DNA of 64,000 nucleotides, from contig CAWBNB010000049.1 in NCBI GenBank assembly GCA_963789885.1, positions 140,784-204,783 on the forward strand, written 5' to 3'. Under the pieces are notes generated by a model that was not told where the DNA came from, did no database searches, and saw only the letters and a list, made by a program, of their open reading frames with translations. Source of the stretch: DATEDA01 sp963789885 (lineage in GTDB: Bacteria > Pseudomonadota > Gammaproteobacteria > Burkholderiales > SG8-39). Shown in pieces: positions 27,838 through 35,532 of the stretch (within the stretch, counting starts at the first letter, position 1; the number at the start of each line of letters is the position of its first letter). A program made the translations under genes and the position numbers.

Positions 27838-28506
27838 CTACGCCTTGTCCAGCGCTTGCAGGAATCGCCCGGAGTCGCTCACCCAGCCGAAGATGCCGCC
27901 CTGCGCCTTGATCATCGCGAGGGCGGCGGTCTGGAACTCCGGGAAATACGACCCGACGCAGTCCTCGAGCACGAGGCAGTCGTAGCCGCGGTCGTTCGCT
28001 TCGCGCACCGTGGTGTTGACGCACACCTCGGTCGTGACGCCGCACACGACGAGCTGTCGGATGCCGCGGTTCTGCAGCATCGAGCCGAGGTCGGTGGCGT
28101 AGAAGGCGCCCTTGCCGGGCTTGTCGACGACCGGCTCGCCGGGCGCGGGCTTGAGCTCGTCGATGATGTCGTGGCCGTACTCGCCGCGGACGAGGATGCG
28201 CCCCATCGGCCCGGCGTCGCCGATCCCGGTCTTGAGGCGCCCGCGCAGCTTCTTCGCCTCCGGCAGGTCGGCGAGGTCGGGGCGGTGCCCTTCGCGCGTG
28301 TGGATGACGAGCAGCCCGCGCTTTCGTGCCGCGTCCAGCACCCGCTTCGTCGGTGCGATCGCCTTGCGGAGGAGCGAAACGTCGTTGCCGAGCGCCTCGC
28401 CGAACCCCCCGGGGTCGACGAAGTCGCGCTGCATGTCGATGATCACGAGCGCGCAGGACCGCGGCTCGAACGCGAACTCGTAGGGTTCTGCCTGGACTGT
28501 CGCCAT
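27838..28506 (-). CDS. Isochorismatase-fold cysteine hydrolase (biuret hydrolase-like)
   Basis: 222 residues. The catalytic triad is visible: Asp in LVIIDMQRDF, Lys in VVDKPGKGAF and Cys in VCGVTTEVCVNTT. The tail YFPEFQTAALAMIKAQGGIFGWV resembles biuret amidohydrolases and ureidoacrylate hydrolases. The ATG at 28506 has GGAGG 5 bp upstream, so it is preferred over a GTG eight codons earlier. With the NCS2 permease downstream it probably hydrolyses an amide from a nucleobase-like substrate. The substrate is inferred, not shown. Confidence 0.87.
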   Translation of the reverse strand: MATVQAEPYEFAFEPRSCALVIIDMQRDFVDPGGFGEALGNDVSLLRKAIAPTKRVLDAARKRGLLVIHTREGHRPDLADLPEAKKLRGRLKTGIGDAGPMGRILVRGEYGHDIIDELKPAPGEPVVDKPGKGAFYATDLGSMLQNRGIRQLVVCGVTTEVCVNTTVREANDRGYDCLVLEDCVGSYFPEFQTAALAMIKAQGGIFGWVSDSGRFLQALDKA

Positions 28507-28615
28507 CGGCGCCTCCGTCTTGGGCGCCACCTACGATACGCCGGAGCCGCGCCGCGGCAAAGCGCTGCGTGGCGCAGCGCGAGCTCGCCCCGGTGCGGTG
28601 CGCTCGGGCCCGTTC

Positions 28616-29434
28616 CTAGTGCAAGCCGCGCTCGAGCTCGCGCCGGAAGCGCGGCATGTATCCAAGCCCGGCGATCGCCCGCGAGCCGTACCACGAGGTC
28701 ATCTCGCCGTCGACGAGCGCGATGCGCTTGCCCGCGAGCGCCGGCATCGCCGCGAGCTCGGCGACGTGACGCTCGCGGAACATGTACGGCTCGCTCGAGG
28801 CGAGGACGACGTCGACGCCGGCGAGCGAGTCTTCGTCGAGGGCGATTTGCGGGTAGCGCGCCGTCGCGCGTTCGGGCACGGTCTCCCAGTTCACCAACGC
28901 GAGCGTGCGGGCGATGTAGGTATCGCGCGACACGGTCATCCACGGATCGCGCCAGATGAGATAGAGCACGCGCTGCGGCGCGAAGCCGGCGGCGGCGCGC
29001 TCTGCGGCGGCAAAGGCGGCCTCGAACCGCGCGCAGAGCCGCTCGGCTTCCTGCTCCCGCCCGAAGATCCCGCCGATCAGCCGGTAGAGCGCGAGGTTGT
29101 CGCGCGGGGCGAGCGGGTGCGTCACGATCACGTGCGGCACGAACCGGCCGATCGCCTCGACCGTTTCCCTGCGGTTCTCGTCGACGTTGACGATAACGTG
29201 CGTCGCGGCGAGCGAATGCAATGCGTCGAGGTCGACGTCCTTGGTGCCGCCGACTTTCGGGATCGCCTTCACCGCCTCGCGGGGGTGGATGCAGAAGCCG
29301 GTCCGCCCCACGAGCTGCGGGGCGAGCCCGAGGTCGCAGACGAGCTCGGTGATGCTCGGGACGAGGCAGACGATGCGCGCGTCGCCGCCGGCGCGCGCGT
29401 GCTCGATGCCGGCCGCGTCGATGAGTCCGGTCAG
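28616..29434 (-). CDS. BtuF-like cobalamin/metal-binding protein without signal peptide
   Basis: About 272 residues. IVCLVPSITELVCDLGLAPQLVGRTGFCIHP, in its parts VPSITE and GRTGFC, is the N-terminal lobe signature of BtuF-like helical-backbone binding proteins. YLIWRDPWMTVSRDTYI and ALVDGEMTSWYGSR belong to the second lobe. There is no signal peptide, so it may be cytoplasmic. No ATG, GTG or TTG fits; the best start is CTG at 29434 in a 4-bp overlap with the SDR stop. A start-codon sequencing error is an alternative. Confidence 0.75.
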   Translation of the reverse strand: MTGLIDAAGIEHARAGGDARIVCLVPSITELVCDLGLAPQLVGRTGFCIHPREAVKAIPKVGGTKDVDLDALHSLAATHVIVNVDENRRETVEAIGRFVPHVIVTHPLAPRDNLALYRLIGGIFGREQEAERLCARFEAAFAAAERAAAGFAPQRVLYLIWRDPWMTVSRDTYIARTLALVNWETVPERATARYPQIALDEDSLAGVDVVLASSEPYMFRERHVAELAAMPALAGKRIALVDGEMTSWYGSRAIAGLGYMPRFRRELERGLH

Positions 29435-30198
29435 AGCGGGAGGTTCCGCGGCTTGCGCGGCCCGCGCGCCGCGAGGGCGTCGTACAGACAGTTCGGGAGC
29501 GCGCGCCACACGCGGCCGGCGAGCGCCATCTGCCACGGGATGACCACGAACGACCGCCGCGCCTCCATCGCGCGGGCGATCCGCCGGGCGCCCTCGTCGG
29601 CGTCGAGCAGGAACGGCATGCGGTAGCGGTTGACGCGCGTCATCGGCGTATCGATGTAGCCGGGGCACACCGTCACGACCGCCACGCCCGAGCCGGCGAG
29701 CTCGACGCGCAGGCTCTCGAGCCAGGCGATCGCGGCCGCCTTAGACCCCGAGTAGGCGCCCGCCCCGGGCAGCCCGCGGAACCCGGCAACGCTGGCGATG
29801 CCGGCGAGGATCCCGCCGCCGCGTTCGCGCATCGGTGCGACGAACGGCGCGAGCGTGGCGGCGAGCCCGACGACGTTGGTGCGGAGCATCCGCTCGAGGA
29901 CCGGCAGATCCTCCGGCTCCGAGCCGAGCGTGCCGGCCGAAACGCCGGCGTTCGCGACGACGATCCCGGGGACGCCGTACCGGGCGATGAAGTCCGCCGC
30001 GGCTTCCCGCATCGCCGCGTGGTCGGCTACGTCGGCGGCGTAGGTGACCGTCGTCGTCGCGAGCCGCCCGGCGAGTGCGGAGAGGGTGTCGGCGCGGCGT
30101 GCGACGAGCCCGAGCGTCGCGCCGGTGGCGGCGTAGTGCGCGGCCAGCGCAGCGCCGATGCCGCTCGACGCACCGGTGATGAAGACGCCCCCCGGCAC
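29431..30198 (-). CDS. Short-chain dehydrogenase/reductase
   Basis: 255 residues. The NAD(P) motif TGASSGIG (residues 8-15), NAG in VVANAGVS, and the catalytic YSGSK (Tyr-x-x-x-Lys) with upstream Ser in GIASVAGFRG. Classical SDR length plus a C-terminal extension (FVVIPWQMALAGRVWRALP) seen in membrane-associated DHRS7-like SDRs. The start is GTG at 30198. It follows dsbA on the same strand after a 103-bp gap containing a palindromic repeat. Substrate unknown. Confidence 0.88.
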   Translation of the reverse strand: MPGGVFITGASSGIGAALAAHYAATGATLGLVARRADTLSALAGRLATTTVTYAADVADHAAMREAAADFIARYGVPGIVVANAGVSAGTLGSEPEDLPVLERMLRTNVVGLAATLAPFVAPMRERGGGILAGIASVAGFRGLPGAGAYSGSKAAAIAWLESLRVELAGSGVAVVTVCPGYIDTPMTRVNRYRMPFLLDADEGARRIARAMEARRSFVVIPWQMALAGRVWRALPNCLYDALAARGPRKPRNLPL

Positions 30199-30210
30199 GG
30201 TTTGTATTCG

Positions 30211-30251
30211 CCCTCCCTCACCCCTGGCCCCTCTCCACCAGGGGAGAGGGG
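30211..30251. repeat. Palindromic intergenic repeat (CCCTCACCCCTGGCCCC type)
   Basis: CCCCTCTCC (30228-30236) pairs with GGAGAGGGG (30243-30251), preceded by CCCTCACCCCTGG. I recall closely similar CCCTCACCCC-GGCCCCTCTCC palindromes scattered between genes in many proteobacteria. It separates dsbA from the SDR gene and could act as a processing or termination signal. Confidence 0.5.
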
Positions 30252-30301
30252 AAGGTCGCGCCCGGCAGCGCGTTCCGCGCCGCCGAACCGACTGGAATCC
30301 C

Positions 30302-30973
30302 CTACTTCTTCTTCGCCGACGCGGCGGAGGAGGCGGGCGGCGTCGCGGCGGCGAGCTCCTTGCGCGAGCGGTCGATCATCGAGCTCGCGATCGCGAGCAT
30401 CCGCTCTTCGGAGCCGCCCGCACCGGCGCCGATGACGTACTGGCCGTTCACCATCAGCGCCGGTACGCCGTCGATCTTCGAACCCTGGACGAGGGCCGTC
30501 GCGCGCTTGAGCCGGCCCTCGACCGCGAACGACTTGAGCGTCGCGGAGAACTTCGCGACGTCCACGCCCTTCCCCTGCAGCCACTCGGTCAGCTGGCGCT
30601 CGTCGGTGATGCGCAGGCGGTCCTTGTGGATCGCATCGAGCAGCGGACGGTGCAGCTTGTCGAGGAGCCCCATCGCCTCGAGCGTGTAGAACACGCGCGC
30701 CGAGATGGTCCAGCGGTCGTTGAATGTCGCGGGGACGCGGCGGAACTCGACGTCGCTCGGGAGCTTCTTGACCCAGGCCTCGAGATACGGCTCGAGCGCG
30801 TAGCAGTGCGGGCACTCGTACCAGAAGAACTCGACCACCTCGACCTTGCCCTTCGAGTCGGTCGCGAGCGGCGGGTTGAGCTCGACGACGCCCGGCGGCG
30901 GCTGGGCCGCCGCCGGGGCAAGGGCGAGGACGGTCGAGGCGAACGCGGCGGCGGCGAGAAAGCGTCGGATCAT
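30302..30973 (-). CDS. dsbA: Thiol:disulfide interchange protein DsbA
   Basis: 223 residues. A signal peptide ends near PAAAQ (residue 24). The active site CPHC in FFWYECPHCYAL (about residues 54-57) and the cis-Pro block IDGVPALMVNGQY identify periplasmic DsbA, which oxidises cysteines of secreted proteins. GGAG stands 5 bp before the ATG at 30973. It lies 19 bp downstream of the SPOR gene, the usual argS-SPOR-dsbA order in Betaproteobacteria. The C-terminus has an extra Ala/Lys-rich tail. Confidence 0.93.
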   Translation of the reverse strand: MIRRFLAAAAFASTVLALAPAAAQPPPGVVELNPPLATDSKGKVEVVEFFWYECPHCYALEPYLEAWVKKLPSDVEFRRVPATFNDRWTISARVFYTLEAMGLLDKLHRPLLDAIHKDRLRITDERQLTEWLQGKGVDVAKFSATLKSFAVEGRLKRATALVQGSKIDGVPALMVNGQYVIGAGAGGSEERMLAIASSMIDRSRKELAAATPPASSAASAKKK

Positions 30974-30992
30974 GAAGGCTCCGTGGCAGGGG

Positions 30993-31580
30993 TCAATTCT
31001 TGATTCTGACCAGCGCGGCGTCGATTCCGTTCTGGGCGAGCGTCGCGCGAACGCGATTTATTTCATCCAGCTGGGTGTACGGGCCGAGCCGGACGCGGTA
31101 CCAGATGCCCTTGTCGGGCAGGTTCGCCGGCTCGACGCTCGCCACCAGCCCGGCGAGCGCGAGCCGCGCTTTCAGGTTGTCGGCGTCGGCCGGGTTCTGG
31201 AACGCGCCGGCCTGGACGAAGTAGAGGTCCCTCGGGGCGCCCGACTTGTCGGGGGCCTTCGCCGCGGCGCGCAGCTCCTTCTCGGTGACCGGCACTTCCT
31301 GCCCGGGCAGGATCTTGTAGAAGTCGAACCGCGGCTTCGATGCGTCGCCCGCCTTCGCGTCGGCGCTGCGCGCGGTCTCGGCGAGCGCGCGGTCGGCCTG
31401 CGGCGGCGTGGCGCGCGCCTTGTCGGCGCGGGTGACGAAGGGCACCGGCGCGTTCGTCATGTAGAGCGCGAGGCCGGCCGCGAGCGCGAGCCCGAGGACG
31501 AGGCCGATGAAGATCCCGATGAGGGTGCCGCCCGAGGGCTTGCGCTTCGTTTCGCGCGCCCGGGGCTTGTAGTCCCTCAT
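30993..31580 (-). CDS. SPOR-domain cell-division protein (FtsN-like)
   Basis: 195 residues. A short basic cytoplasmic N-terminus, one membrane segment (about residues 20-42), a charged linker, and a C-terminal SPOR domain from about residue 118 (YFVQAGAFQNPADADNLKARL to WYRVRLGPY). SPOR domains bind denuded peptidoglycan at the septum. The layout matches FtsN-type proteins. It follows argS by 19 bp on the same strand. Confidence 0.88.
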   Translation of the reverse strand: MRDYKPRARETKRKPSGGTLIGIFIGLVLGLALAAGLALYMTNAPVPFVTRADKARATPPQADRALAETARSADAKAGDASKPRFDFYKILPGQEVPVTEKELRAAAKAPDKSGAPRDLYFVQAGAFQNPADADNLKARLALAGLVASVEPANLPDKGIWYRVRLGPYTQLDEINRVRATLAQNGIDAALVRIKN

Positions 31581-31599
31581 TCCGGCACGATCGAGTGGT

Positions 31600-33252
31600 T
31601 CACATTCGCTCCGGCGCGCTCACCCCAAGCAGACCGAGTCCGTTCGCGATCACCTGCCGGACCGCCGCCGAAAGCGCGAGCCGGGTATGGCGAACCGTCT
31701 CCTCGGGGACGAGCACGCGGACCGAATTATAGTAACTGTGGAACTCGCCGGCCAATTCACGCAGGTAGAAGGCGACCTGGTGCGGCGCGAGCTCGTCCGC
31801 CGCCGCGGCGAGCACGTCGGGAAAGTCGCCGAGGCTCGCGGCGAGCGCGAGCTCCCGCGGATCGGCGAGCGGCGCGAGATCGACCGCCGCGAGCGATACC
31901 GCGCCCGGCTCGCCCGGATGCGCGGCCTCCCACTGCTCGAACATCCGGCAGACGCGCGCGTGCGCGTACTGCACGTAGTAGACGGGATTCTCCTCCGACT
32001 GCGACTTCGCCAGGTCGACGTCGAACACGAACTCGGTGTCGGCGCGCCGCGAGACGAGGAAGAAGCGCACCGCGTCGCGGCCCACTTCGTCGATGAGATC
32101 GCGCAAGGTGACGTAGGTTCCCGCGCGCTTGGAGATCTTCACCTCCGCGCCGCCCTTCATCACGGTGACCATCTTGTGCAGCACGTAGTCGGGATAGCCG
32201 GCGGGGATGCCCAGGTCCGCGGCCTGCAGACCGACCCGCACCCGCGTCACCGTGCTGTGATGGTCCATGCCCTGGACGTTGATCACCTTCTCGAAGCCGC
32301 GCTCCCACTTGGTGATGTGGTAGGCGACGTCGGGCACGAAGTAGGTGTAGCCGCCGTCCGACTTCCGCATCACGCGGTCCTTGTCGTCGCCGTAGTCGGT
32401 CGTGCGCAGCCACAGCGCGCCGTCGTGCTCGTAGGTCTTCCCCGAGGCCGCGAGGCGCTTCACCGTCGCGTCCACGCGGCCGTCGGTGTAGAGCGAGCTC
32501 TCGAGGTAGTAGTTGTCGAACTTCACCCCGAACGCGCGGAGGTCCTCGTCCTGCTCCCGGCGGAGCGCCGCGACCGCGAACTTGCGGATCTTCTCGATGT
32601 CGCCGAGGTCGTGACCGACCTCGTCGAGGTAGCGTTGGGCGATCTCGCGGATGTACTCGCCGCGGTAGCCGTCCTCGGGGAAGGTATGCGACTCGCCCAG
32701 GATCTCCTGCGCGCGGGCGCGCACCGAGACCGCGAGGTTCTCGATCTGCTGGCCGGCGTCGTTGTAGTAGAACTCGCGCGTCACCCGGGAGCCCTGCGAT
32801 TCGAGCAGGCTCGCGATCGCGTCGCCGAGGGCGGCCTGACGGCCGTGGCCGACGTGCAGCGGCCCGGTGGGATTCGCCGAGACGAACTCCACCATCACGC
32901 TGCGTTCGTGGCCGCGGTCGGCGCGGCCGTACGCGCTGCCGGCCTCGAGCACCGCGCGCACGATCGCCTGCTTGGCGGCGGGCTTGAGGCGGAAGTTGAT
33001 GAAGCCCGGGCCGGCGATCTCGGGGGCTTCCGTCAAATCCGAGGCCGGGAGTGCCGCGACGATTTCCTCGGCGATCTTGCGCGGCGGCCTCTTGAGGGTC
33101 TTGGAGAGTTGCAGCGCGACGGTGGTGGCGTAGTCCCCGTGGCTGGGATCGCGCGGCCGTTCGAACGTGAGGTCTACCCCGGACGCGGGCCCCACCTGGG
33201 CGACTGCCGGGCTGACGAACTTGAAGAGGCGAGCTCGGGTTTCGGCGGACAT
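31600..33252 (-). CDS. argS: Arginyl-tRNA synthetase
   Basis: 550 residues, class I synthetase. The HIGH-type motif is PTGPLHVGHGR (about residues 130-140); the KMSKS position is KISKRAGT. An N-terminal Arg-tRNA synthetase additional domain (residues 1-110) and the C-terminal DALR helical anticodon domain ending VRQVIANGLGLLGV are complete. It charges tRNA-Arg. The start ATG at 33252 sits 4 bp after a 16-bp perfect inverted repeat and lacks a clear Shine-Dalgarno. Confidence 0.95.
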   Translation of the reverse strand: MSAETRARLFKFVSPAVAQVGPASGVDLTFERPRDPSHGDYATTVALQLSKTLKRPPRKIAEEIVAALPASDLTEAPEIAGPGFINFRLKPAAKQAIVRAVLEAGSAYGRADRGHERSVMVEFVSANPTGPLHVGHGRQAALGDAIASLLESQGSRVTREFYYNDAGQQIENLAVSVRARAQEILGESHTFPEDGYRGEYIREIAQRYLDEVGHDLGDIEKIRKFAVAALRREQDEDLRAFGVKFDNYYLESSLYTDGRVDATVKRLAASGKTYEHDGALWLRTTDYGDDKDRVMRKSDGGYTYFVPDVAYHITKWERGFEKVINVQGMDHHSTVTRVRVGLQAADLGIPAGYPDYVLHKMVTVMKGGAEVKISKRAGTYVTLRDLIDEVGRDAVRFFLVSRRADTEFVFDVDLAKSQSEENPVYYVQYAHARVCRMFEQWEAAHPGEPGAVSLAAVDLAPLADPRELALAASLGDFPDVLAAAADELAPHQVAFYLRELAGEFHSYYNSVRVLVPEETVRHTRLALSAAVRQVIANGLGLLGVSAPERM

Positions 33253-33256
33253 TGCC

Positions 33257-33312
33257 GTGCGAGGGCAGCAAGGCCGCGAATTCTACCCGACGCGGTCTTG
33301 CTGCCCTCGCAC
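33257..33312. repeat. 16-bp perfect inverted repeat upstream of argS
   Basis: Arms 33257-33272 and 33297-33312 are perfect reverse complements. A further CCGCG/CGCGG pairing after one mismatch lengthens the stem to about 22 bp with a 12-nt loop. On the argS strand the loop contains TAGAAT, a possible -10. The 3' arm lies immediately before the argS start codon. Confidence 0.7.
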
Positions 33313-33326
33313 TGGCGTGACTTCAC

Positions 33327-33345
33327 GGGGAGGCGACGCCTCCCC
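33327..33345. terminator. GC-rich hairpin after the bactofilin gene
   Basis: GGGGAGGC-GAC-GCCTCCCC, 19 bp beyond the bactofilin stop and before the argS promoter region on the same strand. It fits a factor-independent-like terminator by position, but without a T-run. Confidence 0.45.
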
Positions 33346-33364
33346 GGCCCTGCAGCCTGCCGGA

Positions 33365-33919
33365 CTAGTGGCTCGCGGCCTGGATCGCGGACTTGGGCGC
33401 AGAGAGCACCGTCGCCGGCTTCACGTCGGTGATCGTCCCGACGTCGCCGCTCAGCTCCCCGCCTTCCTCGATCACGATCTTGCCGTAGTGGATCTTCCCG
33501 GTCACCTTCCCGCCCGGGTGGATGATCAGCTGCTTCCGCGCGGTCATCTCGCCTTCGAACCGGCCGCGGATCTCGGCGACGTCGACGCCGACGGTGCCGT
33601 GGAACGAGCCGCTCTCGGAGATCTGGATCACGCGCGCGTCCATCGACGCTTCGACGCGACCCTCGACGACCAGCGTGTCGCAGTCGGTGATCTCGGCGCC
33701 CTTCAGCTTGATGTCGGGCCCGACCGTGAGGCGACTGCCCTTGATCTCCTCTGTCTTGGGCTTGACGGCTTCGGCTTTCGGCGCCTCGGGTGCGGGCGCC
33801 GGCGCCGGCGCCGGATCGCTCCGTGGGCTCTCTGCCGGGACCGGCGTCGCGGGCTCGAGGCCGCGCGAGTCGCGGCGATAGCGGTCGTTCTGTCCGAACA
33901 GTCCGGGCTTGTTGAGCAT
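33365..33919 (-). CDS. Bactofilin
   Basis: 184 residues from the ATG at 33919 (AAGGAGGAGTC upstream). The N-terminus is a flexible Pro/Ala-rich region including a PAPAPAPAP run. The bactofilin beta-helix follows: LTVGPDIKLKGAEI, DTLVVEGRVEASM, SGSFHGTVGVDVAEIRGRFEG, GGKVTGKIHYGKIVIEEGG. Bactofilins polymerise into cytoskeletal filaments and scaffold envelope enzymes. It is a single gene, divergent from the GNAT gene. An upstream extension of the frame is not supported. Confidence 0.9.
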   Translation of the reverse strand: MLNKPGLFGQNDRYRRDSRGLEPATPVPAESPRSDPAPAPAPAPEAPKAEAVKPKTEEIKGSRLTVGPDIKLKGAEITDCDTLVVEGRVEASMDARVIQISESGSFHGTVGVDVAEIRGRFEGEMTARKQLIIHPGGKVTGKIHYGKIVIEEGGELSGDVGTITDVKPATVLSAPKSAIQAASH

Positions 33920-34041
33920 GACTCCTCCTTGGAGCGGTGAGTGTACAACGAACGTGTCCGCGAGCAAGGCATGTGCCCGGTACGTTGTGCCCCACGGCTC
34001 CGGGCGAGCTGTCACCAATGGACGACATGAGCCCCTCTCGT

Positions 34042-34071
34042 GTTTGCCAACCCGCTGTTTCGGAGGCAAAC
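34042..34071. repeat. Inverted repeat GTTTGCC-N16-GGCAAAC
   Basis: 7-bp arms in the 218-bp divergent region between the bactofilin and GNAT genes. This may be a regulator site. The rest of this region shows a TTGACA-like hexamer at 34084-34089 but no convincing -10. Confidence 0.35.
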
Positions 34072-34137
34072 TTCATGTCGGTCTTGACACGACATCGAGG
34101 CTCGTTTTCAGTCGCTTTTTCCACGTCCGCAGCGAAC

Positions 34138-34647
34138 ATGCTTCCCGCTAACATCACCCTGCGCCTTGCCACGCTCGCCGACTCGGCCGAGATCGCCGGG
34201 CTCTCCCGCGAGCTGATCGAGACCGGACTCGGCTGGAGCTGGACGCGCGCGCGCGTCGCCCGCAACATCGCATCGAGCTCGACCACGACGCTCGTCGCGT
34301 GCGACGGCGAGCGCCTGATCGGCTTTGCGATCATGTATTTCGGCGACGAGCACGCGCACCTCAACCTGCTCGCGGTGCGGCCTGCGTATCAGCGCTCGGG
34401 CGTCGGGCGGCACCTGGTCGGGTGGCTGGAAGCGTCGGCACTCGCCGCCGGCATCGGCGCGATCCGCCTCGAGCTGCGCGCCTCGAATCGCGGGGGGCGG
34501 CGGTTCTACGAGCGCCTCGGCTTCGCCGAGATCGGCCGCGTCCCCGAGTACTACGGCGGCGTGGAGACCGCGGTCCGCATGGCGCGCGACATCCGGCGGG
34601 GCCACAACGTGCCGGTTCCCGACTGGCGGCGGCTGCTCCGCGGCTGA
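34138..34647 (+). CDS. GNAT family N-acetyltransferase
   Basis: 169 residues. LNLLAVRPAYQRSGVGRHLVGWLE (about residues 77-100) is the acetyl-CoA-binding motif A (R/Q-x-x-G-x-G), and FYERLGFAEIGRVPEYY is motif B. The arrangement resembles RimI-like enzymes. The start at 34138 is chosen from the conserved LPANITLRLATLADSAEI; a GTG or ATG up to 63 bp earlier is possible. Substrate unknown. The next gene starts 22 bp downstream in the same direction. Confidence 0.82.
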   Translation: MLPANITLRLATLADSAEIAGLSRELIETGLGWSWTRARVARNIASSSTTTLVACDGERLIGFAIMYFGDEHAHLNLLAVRPAYQRSGVGRHLVGWLEASALAAGIGAIRLELRASNRGGRRFYERLGFAEIGRVPEYYGGVETAVRMARDIRRGHNVPVPDWRRLLRG

Positions 34648-34669
34648 CGCGCTCGGGCGCCGTCCCGGC

Positions 34670-35290
34670 GTGCAGCCGGCACTTCCCACCGTCGATCACA
34701 TCGTCGACGAGCTCGAGCATCAGGGCTGGAGCGTCGCTGCGGCGTGGCTGCCCCCGTCCCTGGTGGCGGAGCTGGCCGGCGAGATCCGGCGGGCCCGCGC
34801 GGCCGGCGCGTTCCGCCCCGCGGGGGTCGACCGCGACGGGCGCGTCGAGACGGCGGTACGCGGCGACGAGATCCTGTGGCTGGACGAAGCCGCCGCGAGT
34901 CCGGCGCTGCGCGCCGTGCTCGCGCGCCTCGAGGGGCTCCGCGAGGCGGTGAATCGCGAGCTGCAGCTCGGCGCGGTCGAGCTCGAGCTGCACTTCGCGG
35001 TGTACCCGGCGGGCGCCGCGTACGCGGTTCACGTCGACCGGTTCCGCGACGACGATGCGCGCGTCCTGTCGCTCGTCCTCTATCTCAACGAGGCCTGGGA
35101 CGAGGCGGACGGCGGCGCGCTCCGGCTGCATCTCGGCGCGGGACCGCGCGCAACCTCCGTCGACGTCGTCCCTCGCGGCGGCACGCTCGCCGTCTTCCTC
35201 GCCGACCGGTTCCCGCACGAGGTGCTGCCCGCGCGGCGCGAGCGGCTGAGCCTCGCCGGCTGGTTCCGCCGGCGCGGGATACATCGCTGA
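34670..35290 (+). CDS. 2OG-Fe(II) oxygenase (prolyl 4-hydroxylase-like)
   Basis: 206 residues from a GTG at 34670. The iron ligands are visible: HVDRF (His and Asp, about residues 120-122) and the distal His in DRFPHEVLPARRERLSLAGWFR, with Arg as 2-oxoglutarate anchor. VLSLVLYLNEAW is the intervening core strand of the P4Hc fold. It hydroxylates an unknown protein or small molecule. The start has no clear ribosome site, and no other start codon fits better. Confidence 0.85.
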   Translation: MQPALPTVDHIVDELEHQGWSVAAAWLPPSLVAELAGEIRRARAAGAFRPAGVDRDGRVETAVRGDEILWLDEAAASPALRAVLARLEGLREAVNRELQLGAVELELHFAVYPAGAAYAVHVDRFRDDDARVLSLVLYLNEAWDEADGGALRLHLGAGPRATSVDVVPRGGTLAVFLADRFPHEVLPARRERLSLAGWFRRRGIHR

Positions 35291-35319
35291 CTGCTGTAGC
35301 CCCTTTTGCCGCGTTTGCC

Positions 35320-35325
35320 TAGAAT
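35320..35325 (+). promoter_or_regulatory. -10 box TAGAAT upstream of bTHX
   Basis: TAGAAT 30 bp before the bTHX start codon. It gives a leader of about 24 nt containing the ribosome site GAGAGGC. Confidence 0.45.
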
Positions 35326-35355
35326 CGCACGCCACCACCAACGAGAGGCAGGCTC

Positions 35356-35532
35356 ATGGGCAAAGGCGATATCCGCACCCGCCGCGGCAAGCTCTTCGCG
35401 GGCTCGCACGGCAAGACGCGGTCGAGAACGACCAACAAGGCTGCAGCGACCGCGAAGAGGAACAAGAAGACAAGAAGCTCTGACCGCGTAACCGGGGGAC
35501 CGACCGGCGCGGGGGCCCTTGCCCGCCGCTAG
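35356..35532 (+). CDS. Small ribosomal protein bTHX (30S subunit protein THX)
   Basis: 58 residues. The N-terminus MGKGDIRTRRGKLFAGSHGK matches bTHX proteins (MGKGDxRTxRGKxxxGxxGKxR), a tiny basic protein bound in the head of the 30S subunit. The ATG has GAGAGGC upstream and a TAGAAT promoter. The family core ends around residue 26. Here a Lys/Arg-rich tail continues, then TGGPTGAGALARR, whose stop overlaps the efflux gene stop. A one-base shift near 35480 would instead end the protein at the TGA after AAGCTC, so the tail is uncertain. Confidence 0.8.
   Translation: MGKGDIRTRRGKLFAGSHGKTRSRTTNKAAATAKRNKKTRSSDRVTGGPTGAGALARR

Noticed and set aside
30211..30251. Rho-independent terminator
   Set aside because: The hairpin has no T-run, and its sequence resembles a dispersed palindrome instead.
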